Of a stretch of DNA of 28,933 nt, positions 1-6,528 are shown one piece after another (position 1 is the first letter of the stretch; each line of letters starts with the position of its first letter). Origin of the DNA: JBKHDT01 sp049974825 (GTDB lineage: Bacteria; Pseudomonadota; Gammaproteobacteria; Halothiobacillales; Halothiobacillaceae); the NCBI GenBank assembly GCA_049974825.1, contig JBNGDJ010000020.1, forward strand, positions 1 to 28,933. Direction: 5' to 3'. The notes beneath the pieces were generated by a model. That model saw only the letters and a list, made by a program, of their open reading frames with translations, ran no database searches and was not told where the DNA came from. The translations under genes were made by a program, and so were the position numbers.

Positions 1-1216
1 TGGCGACCGCCTCCGGAATGCGCTCGATCAGCCGGGGATCGAATGGCTTGGGAATCAGGTAGTCGCGCCCGAACTGCAATTCATCCAGTCCGTAGGCTGC
101 CAGCACCGAAGCGGGTACCGGTTCCCGTGCCAGTGCTGCCAGCGCCTCGACCGTGGCGATGAGCATCTGCTCGTTCACTTCGCTGGCACGGCAGTCCAGC
201 GCCCCGCGGAACAAGAAGGGGAAGCCCAGCACGTTGTTGACCTGGTTGGGGTAGTCGCTGCGGCCGGTGGCCATGATCACGTCCGAGCGGGTCGCCTGCG
301 CCAGCGCCGGCTGGATTTCCGGGTCCGGGTTGGAGAGCGCGAACACGATCGGATTGGCCGCCATGCTCTTGAGCATGGCGGGGGTCAGCAGGTCCGGGCC
401 GGACAGGCCAATAAACACATCGGCACCCAGGCAGGCGTCTTGGAGCGTGCGCAACCCGGTATCGATGGCAAAGGCCTGCTTGTACTCGTTCAGGTCGTCG
501 CGGTCGTTGTGGATTACGCCCTTGCGGTCGATCAGTCGCAGGTTTTCGCGCTTCGCGCCCATGGCCAGCAGCAGGTTCATGGAGGCAATGCCCGCGGCAC
601 CGGCGCCGACGCAGACGATATTCACCGACGCCAGCTGCTTGCCGGCCAGTTGCAGCGCATTGATCAGGCCCGCGGCGACAATGACGGCCGTGCCGTGCTG
701 GTCATCATGAAAGACGGGGATGTCCAGCGCTTCCTTCAGCGCCTTCTCGACCTCGAAGCACTTGGGCGCCGCGATGTCTTCCAGGTTGATTCCCCCGAAG
801 GTTCCGCCGATTCGACGGACGGTGTCGACAAAGTCCGCGGCATCGGGCGCATCGACCTCAATGTCGAAGACGTCGATGTCCGCAAAGCGTTTGAACAGCA
901 CGCCCTTGCCTTCCATCACCGGTTTGCTGGCCAGCGGCCCAAGATTGCCCAGCCCAAGGATTGCCGAGCCGTCTGAAATGACCGCCACCAGATTGCCCTT
1001 GCCGGTGTAGCGATAGGCATTCTCGGCATCGGCGGCAATCTCGCGCACCGGTTCGGCCACGCCCGGCGAATAGGCCAGCGCCAGATCACGGGCGGTGGCG
1101 GTGGGCTTGCTGACATAGGTGCCGAGCTTCCCGGGCACCGGGTGCTCGTGGTAACTCAGGGCATCGGCCTTGAGCGTGGACTGGGCGGTGGCGGATTCTG
1201 CGGGCTGAGAGGGCAT
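1..1216 (-). CDS. maeB: NADP-type malic enzyme, N-terminal 405 residues (gene runs off the window)
   Basis: Oxidative decarboxylation of malate to pyruvate with reduction of NAD(P), a cytoplasmic anaplerotic/NADPH-supplying step. Reading the minus strand from the ATG at 1216 gives an open frame to the window edge. It contains the malic N-terminal catalytic domain (motifs SPGVAEPV, ISDGSAILGLGNLG, KRFADIDVFD, GGINLEDIAAPKCFEVE, FHDDQHGTA) and then the Rossmann NAD(P)-binding domain (GAGAAGIA, and later ALSNPDPE). This is the bacterial MaeB/TME type. Long members carry a C-terminal phosphotransacetylase-like domain, and whether this one does cannot be seen because the 3' end is outside the window. 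No strong Shine-Dalgarno precedes the ATG, but no other in-frame start lies close by. The next gene upstream on the same strand ends at 1395, leaving about 178 bp that must hold the promoter. Confidence 0.93.
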   Translation of the reverse strand, partial: MPSQPAESATAQSTLKADALSYHEHPVPGKLGTYVSKPTATARDLALAYSPGVAEPVREIAADAENAYRYTGKGNLVAVISDGSAILGLGNLGPLASKPVMEGKGVLFKRFADIDVFDIEVDAPDAADFVDTVRRIGGTFGGINLEDIAAPKCFEVEKALKEALDIPVFHDDQHGTAVIVAAGLINALQLAGKQLASVNIVCVGAGAAGIASMNLLLAMGAKRENLRLIDRKGVIHNDRDDLNEYKQAFAIDTGLRTLQDACLGADVFIGLSGPDLLTPAMLKSMAANPIVFALSNPDPEIQPALAQATRSDVIMATGRSDYPNQVNNVLGFPFLFRGALDCRASEVNEQMLIATVEALAALAREPVPASVLAAYGLDELQFGRDYLIPKPFDPRLIERIPEAVA

Positions 1217-1394
1217 GAGCTTGCGGATTCGGTGTGGGAAAGGGCCGCCATGATACCGCGATTGACCGTGGAATGGGCCCCGGACAGCTTGCCCGAAGCC
1301 TGACGGCGCGTGCCGACTACCCGCAGGCGCCTGTTCAATGCCTGGGCTACGGAGGGGCAGAACATCCATGATTTTTTGAGGCTCCGGGCCCGAC

Positions 1395-2447
1395 TCAATA
1401 CCCCATTTCTTCCATTTTCTTGCGCAGTGACAGCGGGCGCATGTCCGTCCAGTTCTCTTCGATGTAGTTCAGGCACTCCTGCTTGTTGCCCTCGAAGCCG
1501 ACCCATTGCCAGCCCAGAGGTGTCTCTCGGTCGGCGGGCCAAATCGAGTACATCTCTTCGTGATTGATGATCACGCCGTAACGCTGGTTGTCATCGTCAT
1601 CATCCCAGGCGTCGATATAGACGAATGTGGGCCCGGAAACGGTCGGCAGGTCAGCAAAAAGGGGCTGGACTCGGTATCGAAAGCGTTGACTGTCAGCATC
1701 CCAGTTTGGTTCGGACAGGGTGACGATTGTCGTGGTCACCGCCCCTTGCTCATCGCTGATGGAGACCGCCGCGTTCGGCGGGTTGCCGGCAAACTCCTGC
1801 CACAGGTCTTCGGCGAACAGGGTGTTTTCGATCAGGCTGGTTTCGTATTCCGGCGTGACCGCCATCATCATGACCACGTCCAGCGGGGCGCGCAGGCTCA
1901 GCCAATGCCCGGAATCATCCCTGACAAAGGAGCCTTCTGCCGCACCCTGCATGAAGGTATGGCTTTCGTCGGAAGGCAGCAGGCCGCCTTCGTTGTCCAG
2001 GTAGATCAGCACCCGGTCCAGCGGACGAAAGTCCGCTGACTGGTCCATTTTCAGCCGCCAGATTGCTTCACCGTCCTGCTGCCGGGTCATCGACAGAACC
2101 TGGGCCGACTTCAGCAGCCATTCGCCATCGCTGCTGCGCACAGCCAGGCCGACGGAAGGCGGATGGTTTTCAAAGTAACGCGGCCAAGCCTGACTGAAAA
2201 ACCGGTTCATGGTCTCGATGCCGGTATGCCGACCGGGTCGATCCTCGAACCAGGGGACCTCCGTCTCATGCGCACGGGTCCTGAGCTCAAAGACCTGAGC
2301 CTCATTTGTGGCGGTGAATTCTCCCTGCGCGGCCTCCAGCACGAACAGCCGGGTGTTTTCACTGCTCTGGCAGCCGGCAAGCCCGATCGCCAGGAAGAGC
2401 ACGAGCAGCGCGCGCATCAGCGAGCGGGTTGGGAATACTGTTTTCAA
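1395..2447 (-). CDS. Outer-membrane-type lipoprotein with a C-terminal MbtH-like domain
   Basis: A 350-residue protein with a lipoprotein signal: positively charged start, hydrophobic MRALLVLFLAIG and lipobox LAGC with the lipidated Cys at residue 26. Gln at +2 predicts outer-membrane sorting. Residues about 80-150 and 208-278 resemble one another (NPP/HPP, then a hydrophobic strand ending IYLD/VYID), suggesting an internal duplication of an unrecognised beta-rich module. Residues about 281-345 match the MbtH family over its full length: acidic DDDDD lead, NHEEMYSIWP, then PLGW, and finally ECLNYIEENWTDMRPLSLR. MbtH proteins are normally free 60-75 residue cytoplasmic activators of NRPS adenylation domains, so an exported copy is odd, and no NRPS lies in the window. 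The start is TTG at 2447, with AAGGA about 9 nt upstream. An ATG at 2417 (MRALL...) is an equally sensible lipoprotein start but lacks a ribosome site. It lies 47 bp after the Uma2 gene and is possibly co-transcribed with it. Function unknown. Confidence 0.85.
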   Translation of the reverse strand: MKTVFPTRSLMRALLVLFLAIGLAGCQSSENTRLFVLEAAQGEFTATNEAQVFELRTRAHETEVPWFEDRPGRHTGIETMNRFFSQAWPRYFENHPPSVGLAVRSSDGEWLLKSAQVLSMTRQQDGEAIWRLKMDQSADFRPLDRVLIYLDNEGGLLPSDESHTFMQGAAEGSFVRDDSGHWLSLRAPLDVVMMMAVTPEYETSLIENTLFAEDLWQEFAGNPPNAAVSISDEQGAVTTTIVTLSEPNWDADSQRFRYRVQPLFADLPTVSGPTFVYIDAWDDDDDNQRYGVIINHEEMYSIWPADRETPLGWQWVGFEGNKQECLNYIEENWTDMRPLSLRKKMEEMGY

Positions 2448-2494
2448 GAGGAATTTTCCTTGGGAATCTCTGTTTTGCGCCGTGGTTTCCGGGC

Positions 2495-3058
2495 TTAACC
2501 GACATCTTCGTAAATATCTGCCAGCGAAAGTCTCAGGGTCAGTGATTCGCAGACCAGCGTCAGTTTGCCGTCCGGCTCAAACGCCTGGTGCTGCCAGGCG
2601 TCATCGGGATGGCGGCGGCTGTAGCATTCCATCTGGCGCTTGTCCTGAGAGACCAGCAGGTAATGACGCAGGGAGGGAAGCTGCCGATAGCCCAGCCACT
2701 TTTCGCGCCGGTCGATTGACTCGGTGGACTCCGACAGCACCTCCACGATCAGGCAGGGAGCCGACTTGTAGCGCGATTCCCTGTCGTCGGGATCGCAAAC
2801 CAGCATCACGTCCGGGTAATAGAAAGCGTTGTGACTGGGCACATGCAGCAGCATGTCGCTGATAAACGCCCGACAGGCGCCACCCCGGCTGGCGGCACGC
2901 AGGTGGAAGGCGATATTCAGGGCGATGCGATTGTGTCGCTCGCTGGCACTGGCCATGGCATACACCTGACCGTCGACAAACTCATGCTTGACCTCGCTGG
3001 CAGGCTCTCCTTCCAGAAAAGTCTTCATCGTGATTTCGTCGACTGTGGCCAATGCCAT
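2495..3058 (-). CDS. Uma2 family (DUF820) putative restriction-like endonuclease
   Basis: A 187-residue protein of the Uma2/DUF820 group, which has a PD-(D/E)XK nuclease fold and is common in cyanobacteria and scattered elsewhere. Visible family features are E22/E26 in the N-terminal helix region followed by VDGQVYAMA, the central YPDVMLVC (P82-D83), the LIVEVLSESTESIDRREK block (E106, K120), and the tail pattern LRHYLLVSQDKRQMECYSR. The family's biological role is unsettled, so no specific function is claimed. I chose the ATG at 3058 because GAGGAG sits about 8 nt upstream and family members begin near this point. The frame is open to 3145, but the extra 29 residues do not look like family sequence. 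It is divergent from bioA, and the lipoprotein gene follows 47 bp downstream. Confidence 0.85.
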   Translation of the reverse strand: MALATVDEITMKTFLEGEPASEVKHEFVDGQVYAMASASERHNRIALNIAFHLRAASRGGACRAFISDMLLHVPSHNAFYYPDVMLVCDPDDRESRYKSAPCLIVEVLSESTESIDRREKWLGYRQLPSLRHYLLVSQDKRQMECYSRRHPDDAWQHQAFEPDGKLTLVCESLTLRLSLADIYEDVG

Positions 3059-3173
3059 GTCGCTCTCCTCGTTCCGCCGGCCGATCTGCCCAAAATTGAC
3101 CCGCATTGCCTTCCCTGTCAAGGAAAGACGGCGGGATGCCATCAAAAACCTTCATGCAGCGAACGCCCTGGAT

Positions 3174-3202
3174 TTGACCTGGCGACACAGGGTTACGAAA
3201 AT
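3174..3202 (+). promoter_or_regulatory. Possible sigma-70 promoter for bioA
   Basis: TTGACC at 3174-3179 (5 of 6 to the -35 consensus) is followed after 17 nt by GAAAAT at 3197-3202 (4 of 6 to the -10 consensus), about 30 nt before the bioA ATG. Spacing and position are good but the -10 is weak. I did not see a recognisable operator here. Confidence 0.35.
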
Positions 3203-3232
3203 TCGAGCAGATACAAATCATTTGGAAAGCGC

Positions 3233-4579
3233 ATGTCACTCAACGCCCACTGGATGCAACGCGACCTGAAAGTGCTCTGGCACCCCTGCACCCAGATGAA
3301 GGACCACGAAACCTTGCCCGTCATCCCGGTCTCCCGCGGCGAGGGGGTCTGGTTGCATGATTTCGAGGGCAACCGCTACCTGGACGCGGTGAGCTCCTGG
3401 TGGGTGAATATATTTGGTCACGCCAACCCCTTCATCAATGACCGGATCAAGGCCCAGCTCGACCAGCTCGAACACGTGATCCTGGCCGGCTTTTCGCACC
3501 AGCCGGTGATTGAGCTCTCCGAGCGGCTGGTCGATATCACGCCCCCTGGACTGGACCGGGTTTTCTATGCCGACAACGGCTCGTCGGGGGTCGAGGTGGC
3601 CCTGAAAATGAGCTTTCACTACTGGCTCAACTGCGGGCGTCCGGAGAAGACGCGGTTCATCACCCTGGCCCACAGTTACCACGGCGAAACCCTGGGGGCG
3701 CTGGCGGTGGGCGATACCGGGCTGTACAAGGACACCTACCGTCCATTGCTTCTTGAGGCGCTTACCGCGCCCTCGCCGGACTGTCGACTGGCAGGCCCTG
3801 ACGAGGATTGCTCGGCGGTGACCGCCCGGGCGCTCGATGGGATGCGTGCGCTGCTCGAACGGCACGCCGACGAGAGTTGCGCGGTGATCGTGGAGCCGCT
3901 GGTCCAGTGCGCCAGCGGCATGCGAATGCATTCCCCGGAATACCTTGCCGGGCTGCGGCGCCTTTGTGACGAGTTCGACGTCCACCTGATCGCGGACGAG
4001 ATCGCGGTCGGTTTCGGGCGCACCGGGACGTTGTTCGCCTGCGAGCAGGCCGGCATCTCGCCGGATTTCATCTGTTTGTCCAAGGGGCTGACGGCAGGCT
4101 ATCTGCCGTTGGCGGCGGTGCTTACACACCAGCGGGTATTTGATGCTTTTTACGATGACTACGAAAAGCTCAGTGCCTTCCTGCACTCGCATTCCTACAC
4201 GGGCAACCCGCTGGCCTGTGCCGCGGCGCTGGCAACGCTCGACCTGTTCGAGTCCGATGACGTGATCGCCCGCAACCGGGAAACCGGCCGCAAGATGGAT
4301 GCGCTGCTTGAGCCGCTGAAATCGCATCCGAGGGTCCGTCATGTCCGGCGCCAGGGCATGATCGCCGCGCTGGACCTGGTGGATGCCCGGGGCGAACCCT
4401 GGCCATGGCAGGAGCGGCGCGGGTTGCGGGGTTACCAAGCGGCGATGGACATGGGCGTCATGCTCAGGCCCCTTGGCAATACGCTGTACTGGATGCCGCC
4501 CTACGTGATCGATGACGAAGCGCTGGCTCTGCTGGGGCGTGCGACCGAGGCGGCGATCGAAGCGGCCACGCGGGACTGA
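3233..4579 (+). CDS. bioA: Adenosylmethionine-8-amino-7-oxononanoate aminotransferase
   Basis: Biotin synthesis: transfers an amino group from S-adenosylmethionine to KAPA, giving DAPA, with PLP as cofactor, in the cytoplasm. The 448-residue length is close to that of E. coli BioA. Class III aminotransferase landmarks are WHPCTQMKD near the N-terminus (residues 16-24), the VSSWWVNIFGH substrate region (53-63), YADNGSSGVE (112-121), HSYHGET (147-153), the cofactor Asp in IADEIAVGFGRTG (D255), the Schiff-base Lys in CLSKGLTAGYLPLAA (K284), and SYTGNPLACAAA. The frame stays open upstream to 2831, but the ATG at 3233 gives the family N-terminus, and the upstream part runs antisense to the Uma2 gene. 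rsmE follows after 7 bp, so the two are very likely one operon. No other bio genes are in the window. Confidence 0.96.
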   Translation: MSLNAHWMQRDLKVLWHPCTQMKDHETLPVIPVSRGEGVWLHDFEGNRYLDAVSSWWVNIFGHANPFINDRIKAQLDQLEHVILAGFSHQPVIELSERLVDITPPGLDRVFYADNGSSGVEVALKMSFHYWLNCGRPEKTRFITLAHSYHGETLGALAVGDTGLYKDTYRPLLLEALTAPSPDCRLAGPDEDCSAVTARALDGMRALLERHADESCAVIVEPLVQCASGMRMHSPEYLAGLRRLCDEFDVHLIADEIAVGFGRTGTLFACEQAGISPDFICLSKGLTAGYLPLAAVLTHQRVFDAFYDDYEKLSAFLHSHSYTGNPLACAAALATLDLFESDDVIARNRETGRKMDALLEPLKSHPRVRHVRRQGMIAALDLVDARGEPWPWQERRGLRGYQAAMDMGVMLRPLGNTLYWMPPYVIDDEALALLGRATEAAIEAATRD

Positions 4580-4586
4580 TCTGCCG

Positions 4587-5309
4587 ATGCGCGTCCCCCG
4601 CCTGTATCTGGATGCCGACCTGACGGAGGGCGCCACGCTTGATCTGCCCCCCGACCGTTTCAATTATCTGCGCAATGTCCTGCGCCTGCGCCCCGAGGCG
4701 CCGGTTCGGGTTTTCGACGGGCGCGGGCGTGAGGCGGCGGCGGTCTTCCTGCCCGACCGGCGCGATGGCCGGCTGGCCGTGGGCGCGGTCGAGGACCGTG
4801 ACCGGGAATCGCCCCTGAACGTGCATATTTTGCAGGGCATCTCCAAGGGTGAACGCATGGACCTGGTGGTTCAGAAGGCCGTGGAGCTGGGCGTGAAACG
4901 CATAACTCCGGTTCGGATGGCCCGCTCGGTGGTGGACCTCAAGGGTGATCGGGCACGGCGACGCCATGCCCGCTGGCGCGAGATTGCCATCAACGCCTGC
5001 GAGCAGTGTGGGCGCAACCACCTGCCGGTGATTGATCCGATCGCCGACCTGCCCGCGGCCCTCGAATCGGTCGATTCGGCGGCGCAACGCTGGGTGCTGC
5101 ATACGGCCGAGTCCGACACGGGACAAGTGTCGGATGTGCGGCAGGCCTGTCTTGCAATCGGACCGGAGGGCGGGCTGACTGACGAGGAGGTGGCGCAGTG
5201 CGAGCAGGCCGGGTTCAGTGCCCTCTGGCTGGGTCCGCGCATTCTGAGGACCGAGACGGCCGCAATTGCCGCGCTGGCGATCATGCAGGCCCGTTTCGGG
5301 GACATGTAG
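4587..5309 (+). CDS. rsmE: 16S rRNA (uracil(1498)-N(3))-methyltransferase
   Basis: Methylates N3 of U1498 in 16S rRNA using SAM. The protein has 240 residues, the usual length. The N-terminal PUA-like part (RVPRLYLDADL, RFNYLRNVLRLRPEAPVRVFDGRG) is followed by the SPOUT methyltransferase domain with the knot motifs QGISKGERMDLVVQKAVELGV, EQCGRN, LAIGPEGGLTDEEV and LGPRILRTETAAIAALAIMQ. The ATG at 4587 lies 7 bp after the bioA stop. Longer in-frame starts inside bioA do not add family sequence. The bioA-rsmE order occurs in other gammaproteobacteria. It ends with TAG at 5307-5309, just before a repeat-rich convergent gap. Confidence 0.96.
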   Translation: MRVPRLYLDADLTEGATLDLPPDRFNYLRNVLRLRPEAPVRVFDGRGREAAAVFLPDRRDGRLAVGAVEDRDRESPLNVHILQGISKGERMDLVVQKAVELGVKRITPVRMARSVVDLKGDRARRRHARWREIAINACEQCGRNHLPVIDPIADLPAALESVDSAAQRWVLHTAESDTGQVSDVRQACLAIGPEGGLTDEEVAQCEQAGFSALWLGPRILRTETAAIAALAIMQARFGDM

Positions 5310-5333
5310 GGGGGCGGCCCGCGTCAGGCGCGT

Positions 5334-5515
5334 CTAGGGAATCTCTGCACAAAGCCATCCTTGGCTTTGTGGGCTTGCGCCAGCTACGCGTTCAGATACG
5401 CCCGGGCCGATACATGCTCGGCCCGGGCTCGGCAATTCAATGGCTTACGCCATTGTGCGGCAGGGCATCCATGCCCCAATCGGGAATCTGAAGCATTCGT
5501 GCAGACCTTCCCTAG
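5334..5515. mobile_element. MITE-like element with 13-bp terminal inverted repeats and CTAG flanks
   Basis: CTAG at 5334-5337 and again at 5512-5515 bracket a 174-bp body. The left end (5338-5350) is GGAATCTCTGCAC. The right end, read inverted, is GGAAGGTCTGCAC, 11 of 13 identical. The body encodes no protein but folds into successive hairpins: ACAAAGCCA/TGGCTTTGT (5349-5370), GCCCGGGCCGA/TCGGCCCGGGC (5400-5428), CAATGGC/GCCATTG (5438-5455) and GGGCAT/ATGCCC (5463-5476). Terminal inverted repeats plus an identical 4-bp flank suggest a non-autonomous element. YTAR/CTAG targets are typical of the IS5 subgroup, so that is a possible parent, by inference. No transposase is present in the window. 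Confidence 0.55.
5369..5478 (+). repeat. Structured intergenic repeat, copy A
   Basis: This segment is clearly related to 25076-25165. The last 20 bp agree at 17 positions, and the block around the CAATGGC hairpin agrees at 27 of 30. Copy A has a longer GC stem (5400-5428) than copy B. The CAATGGC/GCCATTG stem is identical in both copies and differs only in the loop (TTAC here, TTGC there). Both copies lie between convergent genes. It forms the interior of the MITE-like element around it. Confidence 0.75.
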
Positions 5516-5547
5516 GGAATCTCTGCACGAATGCAGAGTTTCCCTAG
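5512..5547. repeat. Minimal 28-bp palindromic element with CTAG flanks
   Basis: CTAG (5512-5515), a 28-bp body (5516-5543) and CTAG (5544-5547). The body is two inverted ends joined directly: GGAATCTCTGCA, then CGAA, then TGCAGAGTTTCC, giving a CTCTGCA/TGCAGAG stem at 5521-5538. It abuts and shares one CTAG with the longer element at 5334-5515. The second CTAG contains the stop codon of the endonuclease gene on the minus strand. Same-length relatives lie at 10506-10533 and 14339-14366. Confidence 0.7.
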
Positions 5548-6419
5548 TGGCTGGTTACGGCTCCGTCGCCGATTAGTATTTCCAGGTCCCAGGCATCGGG
5601 GGTGATGGTCGTCTCAAGCCCGGTTTCGACTTCGTCGGGCAGCTCGTGAAAGAAGTCCAGCCCCGTCTGCCGCTCGATTTCCCGAATGGATGTCAGGAAC
5701 GCAAACGGATCGGCGTCCCGCCCTGCGCTCTGCGGCATCAGGAACGCCAAGGCGACGGGCTGGTTGCCTGCTTCCCGAATGAAGATCTTGTAGAAGGCAT
5801 CGGGCTCGGCGATCCGGGCAAGGCCCGGCAGATGTCGAATCCGCTCTCGGTCGAATACCGGCCCGGTGATTACCCAGAAGGGCGCATGCCGTTCTGCCAG
5901 GGGGCCGGCAGCCAGGGCTTCCAGCGCGCGCCAGGGGCCCTGGTTCAGGTCCGGGCGCTGCGGGCTCACGTTGGTCATCAGGAAGGTCTGCCCCTGAGCG
6001 CGCGGCCCGTGGCGGCTGGCGATCAGATGGTTGGGCGCCAGATGGCCGCGATCGTGACCGGAGCCGCTGTACTGCTCATGGTCGACACAGGCGATGACGG
6101 TAATGCAGCGCAGGCTGCGCCAGTCCGCCTGAAATCGGCCCGGCCGGGGGCCGCCTCGTGACTGCGCAGGCTCGGGCAGTACCTGGTAACTCACCCACAG
6201 CGGATTGCCCAGCCACTCGGAATAGCCAACCATGAAGTGGTCGTTGCGCAGGACGCGCGTGAGCCGGATGGCCTCGGTCTTCTGTGCCGGCAGCCCCATG
6301 TAAATCATGGCCGGCTGCGCGATCCGGGTCTCCAGCAGGTACCAGCCCCCGGCGATGAGCAGGACGATCATGGCAACAATGGGGTGGTGGCGGATCAGCC
6401 TCGCCAGGCCGCGAATCAT
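5544..6419 (-). CDS. Membrane-anchored DNA/RNA non-specific endonuclease (NUC1, beta-beta-alpha metal fold)
   Basis: A 291-residue protein with one N-terminal membrane segment after a basic start (MIRGLARLIRHH, then IVAMIVLLIAGGWYLL), so the nuclease domain probably faces the periplasm. The NUC1 domain shows NPLWVSYQV, the catalytic DRGHLAPN (D123-H126), TNVSPQ, the likely Mg2+-ligand Asn in DLNQGPW (N159), E167, and WVITGPVFD. By family it should cleave DNA and RNA without sequence specificity, for nutrient recovery or defence; which of these is unknown. The start is uncertain: ATG 6419 gives a textbook signal anchor, ATG 6485 adds a very basic MRRRYPRRNRRSRR leader, and neither has a clear Shine-Dalgarno. 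It follows nadE by about 110 bp on the same strand. Its TAG stop lies inside a repeat flank at 5544-5547. Confidence 0.87.
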   Translation of the reverse strand: MIRGLARLIRHHPIVAMIVLLIAGGWYLLETRIAQPAMIYMGLPAQKTEAIRLTRVLRNDHFMVGYSEWLGNPLWVSYQVLPEPAQSRGGPRPGRFQADWRSLRCITVIACVDHEQYSGSGHDRGHLAPNHLIASRHGPRAQGQTFLMTNVSPQRPDLNQGPWRALEALAAGPLAERHAPFWVITGPVFDRERIRHLPGLARIAEPDAFYKIFIREAGNQPVALAFLMPQSAGRDADPFAFLTSIREIERQTGLDFFHELPDEVETGLETTITPDAWDLEILIGDGAVTSH

Positions 6420-6528
6420 CCGCCAAGGGTAGAAGGCGGCAGCCCGGCGGGACCGTCGATTCCTGCGCGGGTACCTTCGGCGCATGTTCAGGCGATCAGC
6501 ATCTCGGGCAGCGCAGGGCCGGTACCAG

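Noticed and set aside
1560..1640. A separate mbtH gene starting inside the lipoprotein gene
   Set aside because: There is no in-frame ATG, GTG or TTG with a ribosome site at the start of the domain. The first GTG lies inside it, so a fusion is the simpler reading.
3236..4663. A 475-codon open frame opposite bioA
   Set aside because: It is a shadow of bioA: no domain, no ribosome site.
5334..5547. CRISPR array
   Set aside because: The repeats are inverted and unequal, without regular spacers or cas genes nearby.
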